A program made the position numbers and the translations under genes. From an uncultured Terriglobus sp. (GTDB lineage: Bacteria > Acidobacteriota > Terriglobia > Terriglobales > Acidobacteriaceae), in NCBI GenBank assembly GCA_937871605.1, contig CALMRM010000206.1, positions 1 through 6,740 on the forward strand: a stretch of DNA of 6,740 nt, in the 5' to 3' direction. Below, in pieces: positions 1 through 5,312 of the stretch. Position 1 is the first letter of the stretch. Each line of letters begins with the position of its first letter. The notes under the pieces are model-generated. The model ran no database searches, was not told the DNA's origin, and worked only from the letters and a program-made list of their open reading frames with translations.

Positions 1-2
1 CT

Positions 3-629
3 CCCGCAGCTGGCGGAGAGCGCAGGCCGTTTACGCCACGGGACGGTGGCGGTGAGCGCAGGCCGTTTACTCCACGTGACGGTGGCGGTGAGCGCAGACC
101 CTTTGCGCCCCGTGGTGATCGTCCGTTCACACGTCGCGAGGGGGGCAGCGAGCGGCGTCCATTTACACCTCGTGAAGGTGGCGGCGGCAGGCCATTTGCA
201 CCGCGTGGTGACCGTCCCTTTACCCCCCGCGAAGGCGGTGGCGAACGCAGGCCATTTACGCCCCGTGGCGACGGAGAACGTCGTCCCTTCACGCCCCGTG
301 AGGGTGGTGGCGAACGCCGACCCTTTACACCCCGAGAGGGTGGTGAGCGGCGTCCGTTTGCCCCTCGTGAGGGTGGCGGCAGGCCATTTGATGGCCCACG
401 CAAGCCCTTCGGCGGAGACCGTGGCGGCAGCGGCGAGGGCCGTCCCTCCTTCCGTCCCGGCGGCTCATCCTCAGGTGGACCGGGTGGGGCAAAATTCGGC
501 GGCTCTGGCTTCGGACGCGACCGCAAAGGCGGCGCGGGTGGCTTCAGCAAACCGGGCTTCTCACCGGCACGGCGAGGACCGGGCTCCGGCCCGGGCCGTG
601 GCGGCGCTCCCAAGCGTCGACCTGAGTAA
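3..629 (+). CDS. C-terminal RPF/GG-repeat tail of a truncated gene, probably an RluB/RsuA-type rRNA pseudouridine synthase
   Basis: The 5' end lies outside the window; the frame is open from base 3 to the TAA at 627-629 (208 residues). The visible part is a low-complexity, strongly basic tail. A unit of roughly 12 residues, RRPFTPREGGGE with variants, carries RPF twelve times up to about base 390. A Gly/Arg/Ser/Phe-rich stretch follows and the protein ends APKRRPE. Such tails are usually disordered and bind RNA. No catalytic domain is visible, so the function is inferred: the next gene is cmk, and rluB-cmk adjacency is common (often after scpA-scpB). From memory, acidobacterial pseudouridine synthases often carry long tails of this kind. 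A DEAD-box helicase with an RGG tail is the main alternative. The frame is secure, because it alone gives a coherent repeat with wobble-position variation between units. The enzyme name is only moderately supported. Confidence 0.6.
   Translation, partial: PAAGGERRPFTPRDGGGERRPFTPRDGGGERRPFAPRGDRPFTRREGGSERRPFTPREGGGGRPFAPRGDRPFTPREGGGERRPFTPRGDGERRPFTPREGGGERRPFTPREGGERRPFAPREGGGRPFDGPRKPFGGDRGGSGEGRPSFRPGGSSSGGPGGAKFGGSGFGRDRKGGAGGFSKPGFSPARRGPGSGPGRGGAPKRRPE
20..395 (+). repeat. Degenerate in-frame ~36-bp tandem repeat coding for RRPFTPREGGGE
   Basis: Unit boundaries are marked by recurring CGT/CGC/AGG-CCN-TTY (Arg-Pro-Phe) codons followed by ACN-CCN-CGN-GAN-GGN-GGN-GGN-GAR. Units vary from about 24 to 36 bp because the GGGER part is sometimes missing (for example PRGDRPF). 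Differences between units fall mainly at third codon positions, so the amino-acid repeat is being kept while the DNA diverges. The array decays after about base 390 into KPFGGDRGG and a Gly/Ser-rich region. Confidence 0.8.
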
Positions 630-640
630 TTGACACACAA

Positions 641-675
641 GGGGAGCGGCCAAGGTCGCTCCCCCTTCTTCTCTT
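641..675 (+). terminator. Intrinsic terminator after the RPF-tail gene
   Basis: GGGGAGCG (641-648) pairs perfectly with CGCTCCCC (657-664) around an 8-nt loop that can close by two further pairs. A pyrimidine tract rich in T (666-675) follows. It begins 12 bases after the TAA stop. Its tract ends about 37 bases before the preferred cmk start, so cmk is either expressed from its own promoter or by incomplete termination. Confidence 0.7.
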
Positions 676-712
676 GGATCACCGCACCCCATTGCGGCAC
701 AATGAAGAGCGG

Positions 713-1408
713 ATGAAAGACAAGGCAGCCAACCCGTTCGTAGTTGCCATTGATGGCCCCGCAGGCGCGGGCAAAAGCACCGTCGCAGCGCACCTGGCCA
801 GCCGCTTCAGCCTGCTGAACCTGGAGACGGGTGCCATGTACCGCGCCTTAGCCCTCAAGGCTCTGCGCACCGGCACGGACCCCGACGATGCCCCCGCGAT
901 GGAAGTGCTGACACGTTCCACACGGATCGAGCTCGAGCCGGCCGACACCGGCAATCGCGTGCTGCTGGACGGCGACGACGTGACTCAGGACCTGCGCACG
1001 CCAGAGGTCACCGCCGCAGCCTCGCGCGTCTCCGTGCACGGCCCCGTGCGCGAGTGGATGGTTGCCGCCCAGCGGGCGCTGGCAGACCACGCCACCACAG
1101 GCGTCGTTATGGAAGGCCGTGACATCGGCACCGTCGTTTTTCCGGATGCTCAGGTGAAACTCTTTCTCGATGCCTCGCCAGAGGCGCGCGGCGAGCGCCG
1201 CTTTGAGCAGGGCGGCACCGCTGCCTCACGAGAGGCCGTGGTGCAGGACATGCAGGAGCGCGACCGCCGCGACCGCTCGCGCGAGCAGAGCCCGCTGGTC
1301 GCAGCCGCGGATGCCGTGTTGGTCGATACCACCAACCTGACACTATCTGAGGTGCTGGCGCGCACCACGGCCATCGTGGCCGCACGCATCGCTCACCCCG
1401 CGGCCTAG
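713..1408 (+). CDS. cmk: Cytidylate kinase (CMP/dCMP kinase)
   Basis: This cytosolic enzyme phosphorylates CMP and dCMP to the diphosphates with ATP, in pyrimidine salvage and nucleotide supply. The 231 residues match the usual ~225-230. Motifs in order: P-loop GPAGAGKST (15-23), TGAMYR (39-44), the CMP-binding insert characteristic of bacterial Cmk (~55-115), EGRDIGTVVFPDA (134-146) with the nucleotide-contacting Arg-Asp, the LID-like RDRRDRSREQSPL (183-195), and VDTTNLT near the end. I chose ATG 713 because it puts the P-loop at the family position. An upstream in-frame TTG at 674 lies inside the terminator tract and would add 13 residues without family character. The ribosome binding site is weak (AAGAG just upstream). 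A four-codon ATG frame at 702-716 overlaps the start as ATGA. The gene probably follows a pseudouridine synthase gene, a common arrangement. Confidence 0.95.
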   Translation: MKDKAANPFVVAIDGPAGAGKSTVAAHLASRFSLLNLETGAMYRALALKALRTGTDPDDAPAMEVLTRSTRIELEPADTGNRVLLDGDDVTQDLRTPEVTAAASRVSVHGPVREWMVAAQRALADHATTGVVMEGRDIGTVVFPDAQVKLFLDASPEARGERRFEQGGTAASREAVVQDMQERDRRDRSREQSPLVAAADAVLVDTTNLTLSEVLARTTAIVAARIAHPAA

Positions 1409-1443
1409 CACCCGAAGCACCAGGTTGTTCCGTAAATATTCCG

Positions 1444-1471
1444 GTGACTTCGCGCGATTGTTTGCTACTCT
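1444..1471 (+). promoter_or_regulatory. Candidate sigma-70-type promoter for the cold-shock gene
   Basis: GTGACT (1444-1449; four of six matches to TTGACA) is 16 bases before TACTCT (1466-1471), which is preceded by an extended-10 TG (1463-1464). Transcription would start near 1478 and give a leader of about 85 bases before the ATG at 1564. Long leaders are known for cold-shock genes. The -10 match is modest (three of six), so this is a candidate read by eye. Confidence 0.35.
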
Positions 1472-1512
1472 AGGCGCAATCGACTGACACAGCGTAGTCC
1501 AAGCTGCCTCTA

Positions 1513-1536
1513 AGGGCGGCACGACCCTCTGTTTTT
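1513..1536 (+). promoter_or_regulatory. Weak hairpin plus T-run in the cold-shock gene leader
   Basis: AGGG (1513-1516) can pair with CCCT (1525-1528), and five T residues follow at 1532-1536. The layout resembles a small attenuator upstream of the ribosome binding site, but the four-pair stem is too weak to stand alone. Confidence 0.2.
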
Positions 1537-1554
1537 AGCGACGAGTCAACCAGC

Positions 1555-1559
1555 GAGGA
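1555..1559 (+). promoter_or_regulatory. Ribosome binding site of the cold-shock gene
   Basis: GAGGA lies four bases before the ATG at 1564. The spacing is short but the match is good, and it fixes the start of the 66-residue protein. Confidence 0.6.
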
Positions 1560-1563
1560 CCTT

Positions 1564-1764
1564 ATGGAACAAGGCACAGTGAAGTGGTTCAACGACGCAA
1601 AAGGCTTTGGCTTTGTCAGCCGCGAGAATGGGGAGGACGTGTTTGTACACTACTCCGCCATCAACACCAACGGCTTCAAAAGCCTGCAGGAGGGCCAAGC
1701 CGTGCAGTTCAACGTGGTCAAAGGACCCAAGGGCTGGCAGGCCTCGGACGTGCAGCCGCTCTAA
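1564..1764 (+). CDS. csp: Cold-shock protein (CspA family, single cold-shock domain)
   Basis: This is a 66-residue single-domain protein that binds single-stranded RNA and DNA. It acts in the cytoplasm as an RNA chaperone that melts secondary structure, often induced by cold or growth change. Seen in the sequence: the start GTVKWFNDAKGFGFV with RNP1 KGFGFV (13-18), RNP2 VFVHY (26-30), and the closing ...VVKGPKGWQASDVQPL. These cover the whole five-strand OB fold, and the length is typical (65-70). The start is fixed by GAGGA four bases upstream. The gene stands alone with a leader of possibly ~85 bases. It ends just before a strong inverted repeat and converges with the oxidoreductase gene at 1843-2874. 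Which paralogue it is, and whether it is cold-induced, cannot be told from the sequence. Confidence 0.95.
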   Translation: MEQGTVKWFNDAKGFGFVSRENGEDVFVHYSAINTNGFKSLQEGQAVQFNVVKGPKGWQASDVQPL

Positions 1765-1772
1765 AGAACGTA

Positions 1773-1838
1773 AGAACGCAGAGGATGCCGAAGACTAGCT
1801 CCGCGCCCTCTGCGACACCTCGGCGACCTCTGCGTTCT
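1773..1838. terminator. Bidirectional terminator-like inverted repeat built from 9-bp units (element A)
   Basis: AGAACGCAGAGG (1773-1784) and CCTCTGCGTTCT (1827-1838) form a perfect 12-bp inverted repeat. An inner GCCGA/TCGGC pair (1787-1791 with 1820-1824) extends the stem. GCTTTT follows on the plus strand. The repeat fits exactly between two converging genes: the cold-shock stop is at 1762-1764 and the oxidoreductase stop at 1843-1845. The right half is a chain of 9-bp units: CCTCTGCGA (1807-1815), CCTCGGCGA (1818-1826), CCTCTGCGT (1827-1835). The element shares its AGAACGC...GCGTTCT ends with the one at 5207-5296. Termination is inferred from position and stem; the 9-bp design suggests a dispersed repeat family serving as terminator here. 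Confidence 0.7.
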
Positions 1839-1842
1839 GCTT

Positions 1843-2874
1843 TTACGCGTTCGCCCGCAGGATCGGTGCCACGCGTGCTCCCAGCAGTTCCGTAGAGCGC
1901 AGCAGCCGGTCATGCCGCAGCGCCGCCACCGACATCTGGAAGCCGATCTGGTCGATGCCGCCCAGCGCCCGGCTCATGAACTGCACCTTGGACGCGACCG
2001 TCTCCGGCGAGCCCACCATGAGCGCGCCCGTCGGACCCAGCAGCGCGTTGAACTGGCCCCGCGTCACCGGCGGCCAGCCACGCTCCTTGCCGATTTTGGT
2101 AAAGGCCGCGGCATAACCGGGGAAAAAGTCGTCCGCGGCCTGCTGATCCGTGTCTGCCGCGTAGCCCAAGGCATGAATGCCGACTTTCAGGTCCTCCGGC
2201 CTGTGCCCGGCCCGCTCGCCTGCCTTGCGGTACAGGTCGATGAGCGGGCGAAAGCGATGCGGCTCGCCGCCGATGATGGCGACCATCAGCGGCAGGCCAA
2301 GCATGCCCGCCCGCGCGAACGACGCGGGGGTGCCGCCGACACCGAGCCAGATGGGCAACTTCGCCTGCACCGGGCGTGGGAAAACACCCTGCCCGGTGAG
2401 CGCGGCGCGGTGCTTGCCGCTCCAGGTGATGTTGTTGCTGTCGCGCAGCTTCAGCAGGAGGTCGAGCTTTTCCGCGAACAGGTCGTCGTAGTCCTCCAGC
2501 TTCAGCCCGAAGAGCGGGAATGACTCGATGAACGAGCCACGCCCCACCACAATCTCCGCACGGCCACCGCTGATGAGGTCCAGCGTGCTGAACTCCTGAA
2601 AGACGCGCACCGGGTCCGCCGCGCTCAGCACGGTCACGGCGCTGCTCAGCCGGATGTTCTTCGTGCGTGCCGCAGCCGCGGCCAGAATGACCGCAGGGGC
2701 TGAGTCGAGGTATTCCTCGCGATGGTGCTCGCCCAGGCCGTACACGTCCAGCCCCACCTGGTCTGCGAGTTCGATCTCCTCCAAGAGGTGCGCCATGCGC
2801 TCCACCGCGGGCAGCGTCGTGCCGGTCTCCGGATCGGGTACCAGCGCTGCAAAACTATCGATGCCGAGTTTCAT
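1843..2874 (-). CDS. LLM-class flavin-dependent oxidoreductase (luciferase-like monooxygenase)
   Basis: This 343-residue protein belongs to the bacterial-luciferase-like superfamily: TIM-barrel enzymes that use reduced flavin (FMN or F420), often as monooxygenases. The physiological substrate is unknown. Visible: N-terminal MKLGIDSFAA, GLGEHH (46-51), the SGGRAEIVVGRGSF flavin-site signature (102-115), and PIWLGVGG in the second half. Order and length fit the full family. It most resembles, from memory, the Atu2307-like subgroup whose members start ELGIDSF/KLGIDSF. I chose the ATG at 2874 because it gives that N-terminus. Another in-frame ATG at 2901 adds nine residues after a weak GGAA. The frame stays open to 3063, but that extension runs through palindromic repeat DNA and is not protein-like. 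The gene converges with the cold-shock gene and is separated from the MOSC gene by the structured region at 2979-3171. Confidence 0.9.
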   Translation of the reverse strand: MKLGIDSFAALVPDPETGTTLPAVERMAHLLEEIELADQVGLDVYGLGEHHREEYLDSAPAVILAAAAARTKNIRLSSAVTVLSAADPVRVFQEFSTLDLISGGRAEIVVGRGSFIESFPLFGLKLEDYDDLFAEKLDLLLKLRDSNNITWSGKHRAALTGQGVFPRPVQAKLPIWLGVGGTPASFARAGMLGLPLMVAIIGGEPHRFRPLIDLYRKAGERAGHRPEDLKVGIHALGYAADTDQQAADDFFPGYAAAFTKIGKERGWPPVTRGQFNALLGPTGALMVGSPETVASKVQFMSRALGGIDQIGFQMSVAALRHDRLLRSTELLGARVAPILRANA

Positions 2875-2978
2875 GCGTGTTGGATGCAGCCGCGAACACA
2901 TAGTTCCATGTCGAAATATCGTGGTCCGGTGCGTCTCTACACACGCCTCGGTACACCGAAATGTGGGGCAACAAGATA

Positions 2979-3171
2979 GCGCCAACGGCGCGGTACATAA
3001 CAGCCTAGGCCGCAGGCCTAGGACACGGGCCATAGTTGCACATGAGCGCCATCGGCGCGACACATCGCTTCGAGCAGGTGTCGCTTGTGCCGCGCCTTCA
3101 GCGCTCGGATTTTACTCCTAAACCTACCTAGGCCTGCGGCCTAGGCTGTTATACTACCGGGCCTTTGGCCC
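2979..3171. repeat. Compound palindromic element: 26-bp perfect inverted repeat plus a chain of short-loop hairpins (element B)
   Basis: Bases 2997-3022 and 3127-3152 are exact reverse complements over 26 bp. CGGTA/TACCG (2991-2995, 3155-3159) extends the pairing after a short mismatch. Each arm is itself a hairpin with a 3-nt loop: CCTAGGCC-GCA-GGCCTAGG (3004-3022) and CCTAGGCC-TGC-GGCCTAGG (3127-3145). Similar small hairpins are GCGCC-AAC-GGCGC (2979-2991), GCGCC-ATC-GGCGC (3046-3058) and GGGCC-TTT-GGCCC (3159-3171). A nested stem lies in the middle: GCGACAC (3057-3063) with GTGTCGC (3078-3084), enclosing GCT-TCG-AGC. It fills the gap between the MOSC stop and the oxidoreductase start. I see no protein in it; bases 2875-2978 and 3172-3202 hold nothing else recognisable. 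It resembles REP/BIME-type or MITE-like elements, but I cannot assign it to a named family. Confidence 0.85.
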
Positions 3172-3202
3172 TGAGAACCGCAACCTACCTGCAAGCAATA
3201 CT

Positions 3203-3745
3203 CTAGATCAAACGCAACGGCTGCCAAGGCTCTTGTGGCAGCACCGCAAGAATCGTGTCGCCTGCCTTCACCTCTCCACCCGTGAGCACGATGGCCATCA
3301 CACCGGCACGCGCCGGTCGCTCACTCGTCTTGCTGCCAAGCACAAGCCGCTTCATCAAACCAGGCTGAAAGCCATCGATCTGCTTGCAAGGCGTGCGCAG
3401 GCCGGTGAGTTCGATGACGGCCTCCACACCCAGGTGCAGCCGCGTGCCGGTGGGCAGCGCCAGCAGGTCGATACCGCTGGTCGTGATGTTCTCGCCCAGC
3501 TCACCCGCCTGCACCGTGTGACCGACCACGTGCAGGTCGGCGAATAACTCCTGCTGGACGAGGTGGACCTGCATACGGTTGGCCACGTGCGGGTTCTTAC
3601 GCTTGAGATACAGATGCTGCACAGTCGCGCCGCAGTGCGCGTCACCCTCTACGCCGAGACCTGCAAGCAGTCGGATGGATGGCTGCGGCTGCTTGCTGAA
3701 GCCGTGCTTTGGGCTGATGCATACCGCTGTCACTATTGAGTACAT
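3203..3745 (-). CDS. MOSC-domain protein
   Basis: This 180-residue protein is essentially one MOSC (molybdenum cofactor sulfurase C-terminal) domain. MOSC proteins bind or carry sulfur or the molybdenum cofactor, and some reduce N-hydroxylated substrates; which applies here cannot be read from the sequence. Visible: VCISPKHGFSK at the N-terminus, GLGVEGDAHCGATVQH (29-44), QVHLVQQELF (59-68), GELGENITTSGIDLLALPTGTRL (81-103), the ELTGLRTPCKQID segment with the family's conserved Cys (C120), and RAGVMAIVLTGGEVKAGD (146-163). Length and ends match a complete domain. The ATG at 3745 comes one codon (CTC) after the TGA of the upstream membrane-protein frame, in the same reading frame. No clear ribosome binding site precedes it, so translation may be coupled to the upstream gene. 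Confidence 0.9.
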   Translation of the reverse strand: MYSIVTAVCISPKHGFSKQPQPSIRLLAGLGVEGDAHCGATVQHLYLKRKNPHVANRMQVHLVQQELFADLHVVGHTVQAGELGENITTSGIDLLALPTGTRLHLGVEAVIELTGLRTPCKQIDGFQPGLMKRLVLGSKTSERPARAGVMAIVLTGGEVKAGDTILAVLPQEPWQPLRLI

Positions 3746-3748
3746 GAG

Positions 3749-4009
3749 TCACGACAGCATCGGGAGTGCGCAGAATACCGGCGTCATTAAAGCCAATCCA
3801 AAGGCAGCCTTGTTCCTGGACGATCTCTCACGATGAAGTGCAATGCCACTACACACAATGGTGATTGGTGATGCGAGTAGCCATACAAAGCCTGCAGAGT
3901 GAATTATGAAAGGTGAAGTTCCCCGGTCGAGGATCATCGTCACGAGTGTGACAGTCCAGATGTACAAGCACTCGAACCCACTAAGCAGGAATGAAATATT
4001 CGTAAGCAA
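3749..4009 (-). CDS. Small hypothetical membrane protein, three predicted helices
   Basis: I do not recognise this 86-residue protein. Hydrophobic stretches at about 5-27, 34-58 and 67-86 suggest three membrane helices, with a charged RERSSRNK loop between the second and third. No ATG is available upstream: an in-frame TAG lies only ten codons before the chosen TTG at 4009. That TTG has a good AGAAGG ribosome binding site (4015-4020) five bases away, which supports it. The frame ends TGA at 3749-3751, then CTC, then the ATG of the MOSC gene in the same frame. It starts about 40 bases after the ychF stop, so ychF, this gene and the MOSC gene could be co-transcribed. Base composition drops to roughly 50% GC here, below its neighbours, which may mean recent arrival or weak constraint. 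It is a plausible real gene, but homologues are needed to be sure. Confidence 0.5.
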   Translation of the reverse strand: MLTNISFLLSGFECLYIWTVTLVTMILDRGTSPFIIHSAGFVWLLASPITIVCSGIALHRERSSRNKAAFGLALMTPVFCALPMLS

Positions 4010-4049
4010 AGCAGCCTTCTCTCGTCCATAAGCGTTCTACATAGGACAC

Positions 4050-5147
4050 TTACACGTTGAACTTGAAGAACAGGATGTCGCCATCCTTCACAACGTACTC
4101 CTTGCCTTCGGAGCGCAGCAGACCCTTTTCCTTCACGGCCTGTTCGCTGCCTAGCGTGAACAAGTCGCTCGACGCATAGGTGTCGGCCTTGATGAAGCCC
4201 CGCTCGAAGTCGGAGTGGATGACGCCTGCCGCGCCCGGGGCCTTGGTGCCCTTGCGGATGGTCCACGCGCGCACCTCCTGCACGCCGGCGGTGAAGTACG
4301 TGATGAGTCCTAGCAGGCGGTAGGCCGCGTGAATCAGCCGGTTCAGCCCTGGCTCGCTCAGGCCCATGTCGCGCAGAAACTCGTCGCGCTCGGCGGGCTC
4401 CAGCTGCGCGATCTCGGCCTCCAGCGCGCCGCAGATCATGACCACTTCACTGCCCTCTTCCGCGGCACGCTGCTGCACGGCGGCGGTGTACTCGTTGCCG
4501 CCCGCGAGCGCGGCCTCATCCACGTTGGCCACATAGAGCGTCGGCTTCATGGTGATGAGGAACAGGTCGCGCGTCAGCGGGCGCTCCTCGTCGGAGAGCT
4601 CGATGGCGCGTGCGGGCTTGCCCTGGTTCATGCCTTCGCGCAGCTTGCCCAGCGCGCTGAACTCGTTCTTGATCTTGCTGTCCTGCGACGTGCGCGCCAG
4701 CTTTTGCGACTTCTCGTAGCGGCGCTCGACGGTGTCCAGGTCGGCCAGCAGCAGCTCCGTGTTGATCACGTCGATGTCGGCCAGCGGGTCCACCTTGCCC
4801 GCGACGTGGATGACTTCCGGGTCATGGAAGCAGCGCACGATGTGCAGCGTCGCGTCGGTCGAGCGGATGTTCGCGAGGAACTGGTTGCCCAGGCCCTCAC
4901 CCTTGCTGGCACCGGCCACCAGGCCCGCAATGTCGACGAACTCAATCGTCGTGGGCACGATGCTCTTTGGCTCGACGATCTTCACGATCTTGTCCAGCCG
5001 CTCATCAGGCACGGTCACGATGCCGACGTTGGGGTCGATGGTACAGAAGGGGTAATTCGCCGCGACTGCCTCGACGGAGGTCAGCGCGCTGAAGATGGTG
5101 CTTTTGCCCACGTTGGGCAGGCCTACGATGCCGACGTTCAATGCCAT
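4050..5147 (-). CDS. ychF: YchF (OLA1-type) redox- and ribosome-associated ATPase of the Obg family
   Basis: The 365-residue protein matches the family length (E. coli YchF 363). YchF is a cytosolic P-loop protein that prefers ATP to GTP, binds ribosomes and influences translation and oxidative-stress response. Motifs: P-loop GLPNVGKST (9-17), NYPFCTIDPN switch region (31-40), DIAGL (72-76), GEGLGNQFL (83-91), a helical coiled-coil insert (~127-200), NVDE (208-211) in place of the NKxD that gives GTP specificity, and a C-terminal TGS domain (~281-364) ending YVVKDGDILFFKFNV. The ATG at 5147 is preceded by GGAAGAG (5150-5156). The frame is open to 5201 but the extra residues lack family similarity. 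A possible -10 (TATACC, minus strand, 5180-5185) lies in the upstream gap. The gene faces away from the FAD oxidoreductase gene. Confidence 0.97.
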   Translation of the reverse strand: MALNVGIVGLPNVGKSTIFSALTSVEAVAANYPFCTIDPNVGIVTVPDERLDKIVKIVEPKSIVPTTIEFVDIAGLVAGASKGEGLGNQFLANIRSTDATLHIVRCFHDPEVIHVAGKVDPLADIDVINTELLLADLDTVERRYEKSQKLARTSQDSKIKNEFSALGKLREGMNQGKPARAIELSDEERPLTRDLFLITMKPTLYVANVDEAALAGGNEYTAAVQQRAAEEGSEVVMICGALEAEIAQLEPAERDEFLRDMGLSEPGLNRLIHAAYRLLGLITYFTAGVQEVRAWTIRKGTKAPGAAGVIHSDFERGFIKADTYASSDLFTLGSEQAVKEKGLLRSEGKEYVVKDGDILFFKFNV

Positions 5148-5206
5148 AACTCTTCCATTGTCGCAGGCGCGGGCTGCGGGGTATAACGAACGGACAGGCA
5201 CAAAGC

Positions 5207-5296
5207 AGAACGCGAAGAGCGCAAAGGAAGTGCACGCAAAGGGCGCTATGTTTTCTTTGCGTACTTCACGTTGTACCTTCGCCTACTTCGCGTTCT
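5207..5296. repeat. Long imperfect inverted repeat of 9-bp units in a divergent intergenic region (element C)
   Basis: AGAACGCGAAG (5207-5217) pairs with CTTCGCGTTCT (5286-5296). ACGCAAAG (5234-5241) pairs with CTTTGCGT (5255-5262) around a 13-base loop. GAAGT/ACTTC (5227-5231, 5263-5267) joins them across a 2-nt bulge. Nine-base units recur: ACGCGAAGA, GCGCAAAGG and ACGCAAAGG on the left; CTTTGCGTA, CTTCACGTT and CTTCGCGTT on the right. The AGAACGC...GCGTTCT ends match the element at 1773-1838. It lies between the divergent ychF and FAD-oxidoreductase genes, ending just before the latter's ribosome binding site. It is therefore in a leader or promoter position, not at a gene end. Confidence 0.75.
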
Positions 5297-5297
5297 A

Positions 5298-5306
5298 AAG
5301 AAGGAG
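5298..5306 (+). promoter_or_regulatory. Ribosome binding site that fixes the FAD oxidoreductase start
   Basis: AAGAAGGAG lies six bases before the ATG at 5313. This is the strongest Shine-Dalgarno match in the window. It selects the start that begins with the twin-arginine signal over the longer open frame reaching back into the repeat. Confidence 0.85.
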
Positions 5307-5312
5307 TTTGCG

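Noticed and set aside
20..395. Tandem repeat as a CRISPR array
   Set aside because: Units are adjacent without spacers, vary at third codon positions and keep an open reading frame, which marks a protein repeat.
46..633. 195-codon open frame at the left end
   Set aside because: It is the out-of-frame reading of the RPF repeat. It yields an Ala/Val/His-rich protein without family character, while the frame from base 3 gives a regular repeat.
674..703. Promoter TTGGAT - 18 bases - CACAAT in front of cmk
   Set aside because: Matches are weak at both boxes and transcription would begin about three bases before the start codon, so I did not list it.
674..712. TTG start for cmk at 674
   Set aside because: It lies in the T-tract of the preceding terminator, and the added residues have no counterpart in cytidylate kinases.
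1912..2523. 203-codon plus-strand frame inside the LLM gene
   Set aside because: It is antisense to a well-conserved gene and its protein is low-complexity, as expected of a shadow frame.
2875..3063. N-terminal extension of the LLM oxidoreductase
   Set aside because: The extra residues are encoded by the palindromic element and its flank, and the family N-terminus MKLGIDSF begins at 2874.
2979..3171. Riboswitch upstream of the LLM gene
   Set aside because: The structure is a symmetric inverted repeat of self-complementary modules, not an aptamer fold I recognise. About 100 unstructured bases separate it from the gene.
4329..5186. 285-codon plus-strand frame opposite ychF
   Set aside because: It is antisense to a clear ychF gene with all its motifs, and is an effect of high GC and codon bias.
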